Positions 7,804 to 16,634 of a stretch of DNA of 64,000 nucleotides are shown in pieces. Every line of letters begins with the position of its first letter. Position 1 is the stretch's first letter. Made by a program: the position numbers and the translations under genes. This stretch comes from Acidobacteriota bacterium (GTDB lineage Bacteria; Acidobacteriota; Terriglobia; Terriglobales; SCQP01), in the NCBI GenBank assembly GCA_021818955.1, contig JAKASR010000003.1, positions 1 through 64,000 of the forward strand. Direction: 5' to 3'. A model generated the notes under the pieces. The model had not been told where the DNA came from. It did no database searches and saw nothing but the letters and a program-made list of their open reading frames with translations.

Positions 7804-10116
7804 ATGAAAGTCGGGTATTCAGCCTTGCCTCCCGGTCCGGAAACGCGAAATTTGTGGTTTCTCGATCTGCGGCTGGATCTCGATCAGCGCCGGCTCTTGC
7901 GCGGCGATCAGGAAATTCATCTTCACCCCCGCGCTTTTGACACACTCGTCTATCTGGCCACTCATCCCGGGAAAGTTTTAAGTAAGGATGAATTGCTTTC
8001 GGCCATTTGGAATGACGTTGTAGTTGGGGAAAACAATCTTGCCCAGAGCATTCGCGAGATCCGGGAAGCGACTGGGGACGAGGCGCAGAACCCGCGATGC
8101 ATTCGGACGGTGCCGCGGCATGGCTACCTATTTCTACCCAGTGTCACCTCGCAGCCACCGGCGGTCAATCCGAAACCGGCAAAAGTCCCGCCGGCCGATG
8201 TTCATCCTGAGATTCCCTGGTTGGGCCGGCGTTTCCATAAACACGCCCTGATCTTCGTGCTGACAGTGCTGGCGCTAGCGGGCGGACTGGCGATGTGGTA
8301 CGGGTGGCGAGCCGCACCACCTTTGAACAGCCTCAACCCGATCGCGGTGATGCCATTTCAAACGGTTGGACAGCCTTATCGTTGGTTACGTCGCGGGTTG
8401 GCCGATATGATTATTAACGATCTGGCCCAGGATTCAAACCTGCACCTGATCAGCTACTCGCGGCTGATAGATGGACTACGGACACAATTGATCCATCCCG
8501 GGGAAGTTCTGCCGACACGGATGATCGCGCAAAAATTAGGCGCCCGCTCGGTGATCACCGGCCGCTTAACACGTTCCGGCGACGGCTATAGGCTGGATAT
8601 CCGCATCATACGGGTAAGCAATGGGGCGGTGCTGGCGCGGGTACACGTCAGCGGCACGCAACCAACAGCCATTTTCGATACTGTGGACCGGCTCTGCCGG
8701 CGCATTCGCAGCACGTTGCGCGAAACCCCGGCGGCGCCGGGAACCAGGATCTTCCCCACCCGCTCACTGGCCGCTTATCAGCATTATCTGGCCGGTCTGG
8801 ATGCGCAGGCCGATGGCAGCCGCCAGCAACTCCTGCGTGCCGGGGAGGAATTTCACAAAGCTTTGGGGCTCGATCCCAATTTCGCGCTGGCCTACCTGCA
8901 TCTCAGCCAGGTGCGGCAACAGGAACGTTTGTGGGATTTCCCTCTCACCACCGCGGCTCCGCCACTGCCTACCGGCATTCCATTATCAGAGCCGGTACGG
9001 CTGCTGATTGATGGCCGGATGAGGCGCGATTGGCCGATCCAGCAGCGGCTGGCCAGCTTGCGTCAACTACAGCGGCAATATCCCGATTTTTCTCTGGCGG
9101 AAGGCGTGCCGATTGATCTGGTACACGCTTATTGGGCTGCAGGGGATGCGCAGCGTGGCATCAAGCTGGGCTTAGGCTATGCCAAAGACACGGAATTCGC
9201 CGCTTTTTACCGCGCCAATCTGGATGATGAGCTGGGACGCTTGTATCAGGGACTGGGGGAATATCATCGCGCCATTGCCCATCTTCGCGCCGCCGAGCAA
9301 TTACGTTCCAGCAAACACGGCGAAGGCTACCTGGAACACCGCTACTGGCTGGGGCGGATGTACGCCGCCATCCGCCGCCGCCGCCGGGCACTGGCCATCT
9401 ATGCCGAAATCAAGCCGCAAGCGCAAGCCTTGAAAAACGGCGTGCTGTTAGCGGAATTGGCCTGGGGCTATTATTTCGCCGGGCAGCGACGCACGGCGGG
9501 AAGGCTGGTTTCCGAGGCGTTGCGCCTGGATCCCGGTTGGTGGAATGCCTGGCATTTGCAAGGCTGGCTGGCACTCACTGCGGGGCAAGAGCGAAGGGCG
9601 GCAAACGATTTCGCCCAGGCCTACCGACTCAGCCCGCATCACGATCTGCCCTCTATGTATTACCAGGGCGTGGCCCTGAAAGAGGCCGGCGAGCGGGCGG
9701 CGGCACGACAGGTTTTTTTGCGGCTGCGGCGGGTGGCCAGCAAGGGAACGTGGGGCACGGCTTCGCTGCCGCAACAGAGCGGCGAGATCAGCCTGCTTTC
9801 GCTGGCGCTGGCCAATATGCAGTTGGGCGATACGGCAGCGGCGCAAAAAGAACTAGCGCAGGCGCTGCCGTCGGCACGACAGAACGGAGAAATGCTTTAT
9901 ACCTGCGCCCTGATTTATGCCGGGTTACACCAGGCGGCGGAGGCGCGGGCCATGGTGATTGCAGCGTTGGCGGCCGGCTACCGCAACTTGCAACACATGC
10001 GTGATAACCCTGGACTGTATGGCGTCTTCACTGCCGCCAGCTGGCAGAAATTAACGAAGTGGAAACCCACCCTTCATTCCAATATGCAGAATCCGCATCC
10101 CGGGGACGAGCTGTAA
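7804..10116 (+). CDS. Membrane-anchored winged-helix (CadC/OmpR-type) regulator with TPR repeats
   Basis: The product has 770 residues. Residues ~15-108 form an OmpR/PhoB-type winged helix (HPRAFDTLVYLATHPGKVLS ... VPRHGYLF). A single membrane helix lies at about 148-168, so the DNA-binding part is in the cytoplasm and the rest outside the membrane. The region 180-300 resembles the FlgO/TolB-like N-terminal fold seen in such proteins (AVMPFQTVG, GARSVITGRL), and the last 450 residues hold TPR-like helical repeats. There is no receiver domain, so signals must come through the extracytoplasmic part, as in CadC. It is divergent from the TonB-dependent receptor gene 179 bp away, which makes control of that receptor a fair guess. 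Confidence 0.85.
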   Translation: MKVGYSALPPGPETRNLWFLDLRLDLDQRRLLRGDQEIHLHPRAFDTLVYLATHPGKVLSKDELLSAIWNDVVVGENNLAQSIREIREATGDEAQNPRCIRTVPRHGYLFLPSVTSQPPAVNPKPAKVPPADVHPEIPWLGRRFHKHALIFVLTVLALAGGLAMWYGWRAAPPLNSLNPIAVMPFQTVGQPYRWLRRGLADMIINDLAQDSNLHLISYSRLIDGLRTQLIHPGEVLPTRMIAQKLGARSVITGRLTRSGDGYRLDIRIIRVSNGAVLARVHVSGTQPTAIFDTVDRLCRRIRSTLRETPAAPGTRIFPTRSLAAYQHYLAGLDAQADGSRQQLLRAGEEFHKALGLDPNFALAYLHLSQVRQQERLWDFPLTTAAPPLPTGIPLSEPVRLLIDGRMRRDWPIQQRLASLRQLQRQYPDFSLAEGVPIDLVHAYWAAGDAQRGIKLGLGYAKDTEFAAFYRANLDDELGRLYQGLGEYHRAIAHLRAAEQLRSSKHGEGYLEHRYWLGRMYAAIRRRRRALAIYAEIKPQAQALKNGVLLAELAWGYYFAGQRRTAGRLVSEALRLDPGWWNAWHLQGWLALTAGQERRAANDFAQAYRLSPHHDLPSMYYQGVALKEAGERAAARQVFLRLRRVASKGTWGTASLPQQSGEISLLSLALANMQLGDTAAAQKELAQALPSARQNGEMLYTCALIYAGLHQAAEARAMVIAALAAGYRNLQHMRDNPGLYGVFTAASWQKLTKWKPTLHSNMQNPHPGDEL

Positions 10117-10221
10117 ACGGATAAGCCTGATGAGCTGCGATAAATAGGGAGCGCGTACCGCAAGGCGAGATGCACGCAAGCGTGGGAGGATATCCGCACA
10201 CCAGGAAACCCGGAAGCGGTT

Positions 10222-11385
10222 TTAATGAATGTAATCCGCCGGGTGAAGCAAGGTGGCTTTGCCGGTGGTCAAGCTGCGCAGCCGGCTGAAACGCGTCAGG
10301 GCAACGGCGGCCTGATGGGAACGGCCCAGACCCTCCAACGCCCGCGACTGCAAATACCAGTAGCTGGCCCGCCGCGGCTGGGCCGTGGTCAGCGGCACGA
10401 TCAGACGTAGTGCACCCTTAAAATCCCGGCGACTGATCAACACTTTCGCCAAATTGAAAGCCGGCTCGCTATCGCCCGGCTGCAGTCGCAGCGCGCGGCG
10501 CAGACTGGTTTCGGCGCGCGCATACTGTCCCAGGCGCAGTTCCAGCCGGCCGAGCTCGCTCCAGGCTAGGGCGTAGCCAGGACGTAATTTCAAAGCGCGA
10601 TGGAAGTCGCGCAGCGCCGCTGCATCCTGGTCGAGGGTAGTTTCCATTTCCGCCTCGCTGACGTATAGATTGGGCGCATTGGGCGCCAGGCGGGTGGCAC
10701 GTTGAAATTCCGCCAACGCCTTGGCATATTTGGCAGACGAGGCATACGTGGTGCCGAGCAAAGTGATCGCGCGCGCATTTTTTGGCTGAATCGCGACTAA
10801 GCGTTCGAGTATCCGCACCGCGCTATTGTAAAAATGCTGTTTCAGTAAAGCTTCGCCCAGTAAAAATAAGGCTTGCTGATTTTGAGGCTGCTCGCCCACC
10901 GACTTATATAGCCAGGGGATGGCGCGCCAGGCGCGATGCTGATTAAGGTAGCCCATTCCTAAGCGCAGATTGGGGTCGAAGGCCTGAGGACGAAGGTCGA
11001 GCGCTTGAAAATAGGCATCATGCGCCTGCCGCCAGCGCTGCAACTGAGAATCGCATAAGCCCAGGTTGTACCAGGCATCGTAGCTAGGACGCAGCCGCAG
11101 AGCTGCCGTGAACTGCCTCGCCGCATCGCGAAAATCCTGTTCGCGCGCCAACAGCAGGCCGAGCGTGAAGCGCAGCCGCTCCTGCCGCGGATGCGTGGCA
11201 ATCAGGGCGGCAATCTGGCTCCGCGCCTGAGGCAATTTTTTTTCTCGCAAGCTCGCCGCGATCTGGCGCAGCGCCGCCATTTCGGACGAAGATGCAGCAG
11301 GGTGGGCTGCCTGGCCGGCGGCCGGTATGAGCAAGACCAGGTATACACCGCTCATCAGCTTCCCGAAGTGCCGCCAGAATCGCAT
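10222..11385 (-). CDS. Secreted tetratricopeptide-repeat protein
   Basis: From the ATG at 11385 the product has 387 residues and starts with a signal peptide (MRFWRHFGKLMSGVYLVLL, then AAGQAAHP). An upstream start at 11481 would bury this signal, so I prefer 11385. The rest is built of about nine TPR-type helix pairs (for example ARQFTAALRLRPSYDAWYNL and FQRATRLAPNAPNLYV). TPR proteins act as protein-binding scaffolds; the partner is not known. It is convergent with the winged-helix/TPR gene and divergent from the similar TPR gene at 11675. The function beyond protein binding is not assigned. Confidence 0.8.
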   Translation of the reverse strand: MRFWRHFGKLMSGVYLVLLIPAAGQAAHPAASSSEMAALRQIAASLREKKLPQARSQIAALIATHPRQERLRFTLGLLLAREQDFRDAARQFTAALRLRPSYDAWYNLGLCDSQLQRWRQAHDAYFQALDLRPQAFDPNLRLGMGYLNQHRAWRAIPWLYKSVGEQPQNQQALFLLGEALLKQHFYNSAVRILERLVAIQPKNARAITLLGTTYASSAKYAKALAEFQRATRLAPNAPNLYVSEAEMETTLDQDAAALRDFHRALKLRPGYALAWSELGRLELRLGQYARAETSLRRALRLQPGDSEPAFNLAKVLISRRDFKGALRLIVPLTTAQPRRASYWYLQSRALEGLGRSHQAAVALTRFSRLRSLTTGKATLLHPADYIH

Positions 11386-11674
11386 ATCTGTTGACGTCGA
11401 TTGATTGTCGCGGTTAAATCGGAAAATGACAAGCGCGCGGTATTTAGAAGCGGCTTGGCCGCTTTTATTTTTATGCGCCAACGCTTTCGCAAGTGTCCGG
11501 CCGAAATCGGGTCCGTTGCGACGGATGAAAACTCATGGCTGCCGATCCCGCTTTGCGGGATTGTCGTTAATAGGCGCTGCCCCTGGCAGGCAGTCCGCTC
11601 TTCGGCCTGCGCACTCGGACACGAACAACTATCCGACTTGGCCGTTAATGCTTTATGCTCAAAGCCTTAAAAAA

Positions 11675-12967
11675 ATGCGCCAAGCAGTGTACGCAATCGG
11701 CATTATGGGGCTCTGGCTGGCTATAGGACAAGCCGGTGCCATAGGACAATCCATATCGCTGCCGCCGGTGAAATCCGCGGCCACGCGTCTGGACCGCACG
11801 CATCGATCGAGCATGCATCTACGTTTGGCCGAACAGGCCTGGCACCGGGCTCAGCAAGAGACCGCGGCGGGCGAGACCGCGCCCGCCATTGCCAGCTTGC
11901 GCCAAGCCGCCGCGATCGAGCCGGATTGGGGTGATCCGCTGCTGCTGCTGGGCCAACTGCAAATGCGCGCCGGCCAGCCGAATGCTGCGCTGCGCAGCTT
12001 TATACGGCTCAGCGAAATCGAGCCGCGCCGCGCTCGCGGACACTTGATGATCGGCATGCTATTCGCCCGGCTGCGGCGCATGCGCCGCGCCGAATTGGAG
12101 TTCCGGCTGGCGGCGTCGGCGAATCCGGAAAATCCGGCGGCGCCCTTCTATTTGGCATTAACCCAAGCGCGGCGAAAAGAATGGACTCGGGCCGCAACCA
12201 CTCTGCAGGCAATGCTTCAACGATGGCCCGCGCACCTCGAAGCCGTGCGACTGCTGGCCAACGTGGAAGCCGAGCAGAAGCATTTGAACCGCGCTCTCGA
12301 CGCTTTTAGCCGAGCCGTGCAGCTCGCCCCCTCCGACCCGCAAAGTTATATAGACCTGGGCAATTTTTATGCGGCAAACTCCTATTACCACCGTGCCCTG
12401 TCGGCTTATAAGCGCGGACTGCGCCGGGCGCGCGAACCCGATGCAATTGCCGCAGTGCGGCTGGCTCAAGCGCAGGCGGAACATTTCCTCGGGCGCAATC
12501 GCGCCGCACTCGCCAGCCTTCAACCGCTTCTGGCGCAGCCGCGCGCGCTGGCGCTGGCCGGACTGTGTCATCAGGCCTTGGGCGAGTCGGCGGCGGCCGT
12601 GGCTGATTATCGCGCCCTGATCCTGCAGGCACCGAAGGACTATCGAGGCTACCAGCTGCTGGCTGCGCAGGAACTGCAGACGGGCGAGACCCAGCGTGCG
12701 GCACGGCGGCTGGAGCAGGCGTTGCGGCTCGCACCTCAGGATGAGCCGGCGCATTTAGAGTTGGCGCAGGCCGACTGGCGGCTGCATCAATCGGCCGGCG
12801 CCGAACACGAAATCCGCGCCGCGCTCGCGCTCGATCCCAATGATGCCGCCGCGCATTACCTGCTCGGACGCTTGCTGGCCGCTGCCGGGCAGATCCCCGC
12901 CGCGCAAGCAGAATTCGCCACGGTAAAGCGGCTGCGTGCCGCACAACGGAATACGAAGATACATTAA
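11675..12967 (+). CDS. Secreted tetratricopeptide-repeat protein
   Basis: The open frame reaches back to 11405, but the ATG at 11675 opens a good signal peptide (MRQAVYAIGIMGLWLAIGQA), so the protein should have 430 residues. It holds TPR-type repeats through most of its length (ALDAFSRAVQLAPSDPQSYI, RRLEQALRLAPQDEPAHLEL). It resembles the divergent gene at 10222-11385 in plan and is probably its paralogue. The 289 bp between the two starts could hold a shared control region. No enzyme motif is visible. Exported TPR proteins of this kind often work in envelope assembly or secretion, but nothing here decides it. Confidence 0.8.
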   Translation: MRQAVYAIGIMGLWLAIGQAGAIGQSISLPPVKSAATRLDRTHRSSMHLRLAEQAWHRAQQETAAGETAPAIASLRQAAAIEPDWGDPLLLLGQLQMRAGQPNAALRSFIRLSEIEPRRARGHLMIGMLFARLRRMRRAELEFRLAASANPENPAAPFYLALTQARRKEWTRAATTLQAMLQRWPAHLEAVRLLANVEAEQKHLNRALDAFSRAVQLAPSDPQSYIDLGNFYAANSYYHRALSAYKRGLRRAREPDAIAAVRLAQAQAEHFLGRNRAALASLQPLLAQPRALALAGLCHQALGESAAAVADYRALILQAPKDYRGYQLLAAQELQTGETQRAARRLEQALRLAPQDEPAHLELAQADWRLHQSAGAEHEIRAALALDPNDAAAHYLLGRLLAAAGQIPAAQAEFATVKRLRAAQRNTKIH

Positions 12968-13353
12968 TCGCTTAGCAGCGCGAGAAGTCGGAAAACGGTA
13001 AACCGTGCAGATGCAATCCGGCTTAGCTATCGCGACAGCGGCATGGGCATGCCGTCGCAGAATCGCGGCCACCTGGCCACTGGTAGGACCATAGTTGTGG
13101 TGTACTGTTCATCGCCGACCATTTAGCCGAGTTTCCTTCACCCCGTAGGGTCCATTGAGATCATCACCTTCGACATATACATTAAAGTTCAATTGCTATA
13201 TCTCAACTGCCAACGATTTTTTCGAATACCTGTTTGCTCTTATAAAAATTCCAGCTTATACACGTCATAAAGAAAGTGCTCTATGCCATACCACTTGCTC
13301 AGCGCCAGCGTGTCATATAAACATGGCACGGCATCAGAGGCTCCGCTCCTGGA
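12968..13353. other. Non-coding or decayed stretch, nothing recognised
   Basis: About 390 bp follow the TPR gene. The last 200 bp are clearly richer in A and T than the flanking genes. I see no gene, hairpin with a T run or known repeat. Confidence 0.5.
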
Positions 13354-13900
13354 AATGAGCAACGATCAATCCGGAGCGCGAGGCCCGCCGCATGCGGCAG
13401 GAACTGGCGATTGCGGCTGATATCCAGCATCAGCGGCTGCTAGTCGATTTGCTAGCGCTGCCGGGAATCGCCCTGCGCGGCAGCAGCCAGCCGTGCCAGC
13501 ATCGGCGGCGATTTTTTCGACGCGCTGGCGGCCGGCGATCAGCTCTATGCGGTGCTGATTGATGTCGCCGGCAAGGGCAATCCCGCCACGATTCTCGCCG
13601 CGCTGCTGCAGTGCATGTCTATGCGCAACTACTCGCCAGCGCTTCCCTGTTCGCGGTGGCCGCCCCCACAAACCATCACTTTTGCCAGCAGTTGAGCAAG
13701 GATAAATACCACCTGCATCCTCGTCCTCCTCGACCCCCAGAGTGCCTGCGACCGGCTGCTGCTTTTCACCGAAGTGGAAGGCGCCCACCAGGATTTTTTC
13801 GGCGAAGAGCGGCTGGAGGCTGCCCTCGTAGCCGGCAACTCGCTGAAAGAACTTCTCGCCGCCTCGATGCCTTCCGTGGCGCCATCGCCATGTGGCCACC
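13354..13900 (+). pseudogene. SpoIIE/PP2C-type serine phosphatase remnant
   Basis: Three frames carry consecutive pieces of a SpoIIE-domain phosphatase. The first is EREARRMRQELAIAADIQ (linker helix before the domain). The second is GGDFFDALAAGDQLYAVLID continuing as VAGKGNPATILAALLQ, where GGDxxD and D-V-x-G-K-G are the metal-binding blocks. The third is LLLFTEVEGAHQDFFGEERL followed by LVAGNSLKELL. Several frameshifts separate the pieces and no single frame links them. In Acidobacteriota such phosphatases usually sit behind a sensor domain, which is missing here. It is a relic. Confidence 0.75.
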
Positions 13901-14786
13901 GCAGCTTTGAAGTACACACCCACACCGCTCGCAGCATTCCGAAACGAAGTCGGAAAGATATCGCGAAAGATAACCGCAAACAGGCTGTAGACACAGGCCA
14001 TACTCACGCAGAAGCCGATCAGCGTGACACATATTGAAGCTGTCAGTGATATCAATATTTACGCGAGAATGTTGCGATTGCCTCAAAAGGATAATCCGTC
14101 TCGCGCCGATTTTGCCCGAAACGATAATCCGAACGACGTCTTCCCGCGCTATAAGCGTTTTTAAACGCGATAAAATCTTTGGCGTTGTTTCAGTAAGGTT
14201 TCATAATCCGGCTCGCGGATGATTTCGCCGGTCGGCGGAAGTAGCGTCCAAGTTTCCAGATTGACCTTTTTCCGCATCCGATCCTCAAACCCAGCAGTGC
14301 CTGACCGTTTTGCGGCACTGCGGAAACGTCGCCCCAATTATCTTTAACGGTTTATGTATCGTGCACACATCATCCCTCCGCCTTCGGAAAAGCGCTCTGA
14401 ACGGAACAATTGTTTCGTCCTGACTCGACCTCTCCGTCACCCACGCTGCATTCGGTTTCGGCTCCGCTTTTGTCAACCCAGCGCTACAAGGTTGGGATAG
14501 AGCAGGCCGGCAAAACTGCCCAACTCGATCAGCTTTTCTCCCCATTCCACCGCGAATATATTCGAGCGCTTCAGCCCAAAAGCGGTCAGGTGAATCGATG
14601 CCTGCATCATCTCGAATTTCCACCGATTAGCCGATACCGCAAAGATTGGCGGCGGCACCCGTAGTTGTGTCTGTACCGGGAAAAATATCAATGACCCTTT
14701 CGCCTACCATACTCAATCTTTGATTTTAAATGGATGCGGCCATTAGTACACATTGAGAGGTCATTATATTGTATGTTAAATGTTTT
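13901..14786. other. Decayed stretch without an intact gene
   Basis: Short open frames on the minus strand look like fragments of lost genes. One near 14160-14290 reads ETWTLLPPTGEIIREPDYET and ends in a stop. Another near 14480-14690 reads FAVEWGEKLIELG and loosely recalls the IEWxERL block of TsaE. Neither is long or clear enough to call. The 100 bp before 14787 are rich in A and T and probably hold the promoter of the next gene. Confidence 0.4.
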
Positions 14787-15530
14787 ATGAATCTTATTGC
14801 CAATATGAGATCAGTTTACCTGATTGCCATAGTCCTTATAGCTCATCTTATCCTATCGGCCCAAGCTGCTGTTTCTCATGGCGGCCGCTTTGTGCATCAA
14901 GCCAGCAAGGCCCAGGCCGCCGTACCTCAACCCGCCTCTTCCTATCGGCCGCTTGCTCAATCGGCCTTCAGCCCTGCCCATGGCGGTGCAAACCAATTTA
15001 GAGGCTGCCAAGAATCCGGATTGCAGCGATTGGCCGATTGGATTGCCCGCTACCAGGGTTTTGCCTGGAACCGCGAAGGAGACTTAATTCGCCCTGACAT
15101 GATCCATTCCCGCTCATCCCGCGACCATAATCCAGGCAATTTACGAGTGCCCGGCTATCGGAAGGATGAACAAGGCTACTCCATTTTTCCTTCCACCGCC
15201 GCAGGTTGGAAAAGGTTCGATGCTTATCTGAAAAATTATATAAAACGCTTTGGCCGGCAATCGCTGCGAAATTTTATCGATGGTGAAGGAAATGTTTGGC
15301 GAGGCTATCGGCGCGCGGATGCTGATGATCCGCAGCATTCCTTCCTCCGTTTTCTTGCCTTGTCCATGAACCTGTCGGAAGATACTCCCATGCTGCAAAT
15401 TGCCCGAGGGGGCACTAAGCGATCGCCTTCGACAAGGATTGCTCATCAGGCCGCGAGGCAGCCAGCCTGTTCCGCCAGCTCCATCCGCCCTTTCACCGGG
15501 CTTGAACGCCATCCGCCACTGCGTCCATGA
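14787..15530 (+). CDS. Secreted protein with an NPGN-type (virion structural/muramidase-like) domain
   Basis: The product has about 247 residues. A signal peptide is clear whichever nearby ATG is used (MRSVYLIAIVLIAHLILSAQ). Residues ~75-190 contain RSSRDHNPGNLRVPGY followed by GYSIFPSTAAGWKRFDAYL. A block with NNPGNIR and then a phrase like GFAIF-x(n)-G-x-RA is known from phage and bacterial proteins annotated as structural or muralytic proteins, so peptidoglycan binding or cleavage is a possibility. The last ~50 residues are low in complexity and may be poorly conserved. The gene ends 39 bp before the TonB-like gene on the same strand and lies in a locally AT-richer patch. Function not proven. 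Confidence 0.6.
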   Translation: MNLIANMRSVYLIAIVLIAHLILSAQAAVSHGGRFVHQASKAQAAVPQPASSYRPLAQSAFSPAHGGANQFRGCQESGLQRLADWIARYQGFAWNREGDLIRPDMIHSRSSRDHNPGNLRVPGYRKDEQGYSIFPSTAAGWKRFDAYLKNYIKRFGRQSLRNFIDGEGNVWRGYRRADADDPQHSFLRFLALSMNLSEDTPMLQIARGGTKRSPSTRIAHQAARQPACSASSIRPFTGLERHPPLRP

Positions 15531-15569
15531 GCTGGAACTTCTCGTACCGTCTAAACCGCGGCCGCACGG

Positions 15570-16634
15570 ATGCTGGTTATGCCATCATTTGCGCCTATTA
15601 AAAACCGGCGGATATCCTGGAATAGTTATGGAATCAGTCTATTCATGCAATTAGGAATAATATTTATTGCCGCATATTTAGGGAAAAATATTTCTTCTAA
15701 CCAGATACTTTATACAAAATACGATAGCTTGCTTTTCATCCCGCCGCCGCCCGCCAAAATAAATATTGAGACGCAACCTTCTATTATTGTCCGCTTGCGG
15801 CCGCACCCGTCCGATTATCGGCCTTCTTTATTTTCTCTAGCGCATCCGCGCCTATCCGCACCGCCGCGCCCGCTGCTGCGGCCACGCCGGTTGGTGATGA
15901 AAGCGCCGGCACCGCTGTTGCCGCATATAGCGCTGCCCCAACCGCAGCCGGCCATCCAGCCGGTGCATTTCGATAACACCATGGCCGCAGCGAGCGCCGT
16001 CCACCAGCCGCGTCTATTACGCACCGGCATGTTTCTGGGCGCACCCACAACCCGGCACACGCTCGATCCGCGCCGGGTGCAGACCGGGGGCTTTGGCAGC
16101 CCCGCGGGCGCGCGCGGGCCAGGCCGTGCGCATGGCCATGTGATGGCGCTAGGCCAATTCAGCCTGCCGGAAGGCGCGGGGCGGGGGAATGGGCAAGGCG
16201 GACGCCGGGGCGCAGCCGGACAGGTGGCGAGCATAGGGTTTGGCAGCGGCATGGGCGCGGCGGGCGGCGGCAGGCCGCGCGGCCAGGTGCAGGGCGCCGG
16301 CTTTGGACAGACGGAAACCGCCGCCGCGCCCCAGCCACGCACCGCCGCCGAGACGCCGCCGCCGACCCGCGCGGTAGTGATTTTATTCAAGCCCCACCCG
16401 GCCTACACCGCCGCCGCGCGCGCACGGCATCTTGAGGGCGATATCTGGCTCTCGGTCATCTTTCTGGCCAGCGGCCGGGTGCGCGTGCTGCGGGTGGTGC
16501 GCGGACTGGGCGCCGGGCTGGATGGCTCCGCCATGGCCGCCGCCCGCAGCATACGCTTTCGTCCCGCCCGCCGCCGCGGGCAGCCGGTGGATTTCGCCGC
16601 GCGCATACGCATTCGTTTTCGCCTGGTCCGTTGA
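15570..16634 (+). CDS. TonB-like energy transducer, copy 1
   Basis: The product has 354 residues. One membrane helix lies near residues 24-40, with only a short cytoplasmic start. A Pro-rich stretch follows at about 48-125, then a Gly/Ala-rich linker at about 150-250, and a TonB C-terminal domain at about 270-354 (YTAAARARHLEGDIWLSVIF, LGAGLDGSAMAAARSIRFRP). This is the usual plan of TonB, which spans the periplasm and touches outer-membrane receptors. No exbB or exbD is next to it. Residues from about 91 on match the second copy at 30132-31244 almost exactly, while the N-terminal part is a diverged homologue written in AT-richer DNA. It is followed after 10 bp by the M48-like gene, so the two are probably one transcript. 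Confidence 0.8.
   Translation: MLVMPSFAPIKNRRISWNSYGISLFMQLGIIFIAAYLGKNISSNQILYTKYDSLLFIPPPPAKINIETQPSIIVRLRPHPSDYRPSLFSLAHPRLSAPPRPLLRPRRLVMKAPAPLLPHIALPQPQPAIQPVHFDNTMAAASAVHQPRLLRTGMFLGAPTTRHTLDPRRVQTGGFGSPAGARGPGRAHGHVMALGQFSLPEGAGRGNGQGGRRGAAGQVASIGFGSGMGAAGGGRPRGQVQGAGFGQTETAAAPQPRTAAETPPPTRAVVILFKPHPAYTAAARARHLEGDIWLSVIFLASGRVRVLRVVRGLGAGLDGSAMAAARSIRFRPARRRGQPVDFAARIRIRFRLVR

Noticed and set aside
13155-13330. AT-rich stretch considered as an origin or attachment site
   Set aside because: No DnaA boxes, iterons, integrase gene or tRNA end found.
14480-14691. Minus-strand frame with FAVEWGEKLIELG, possible TsaE tail
   Set aside because: The likeness is short and the ATP-binding part is absent; too weak to call.
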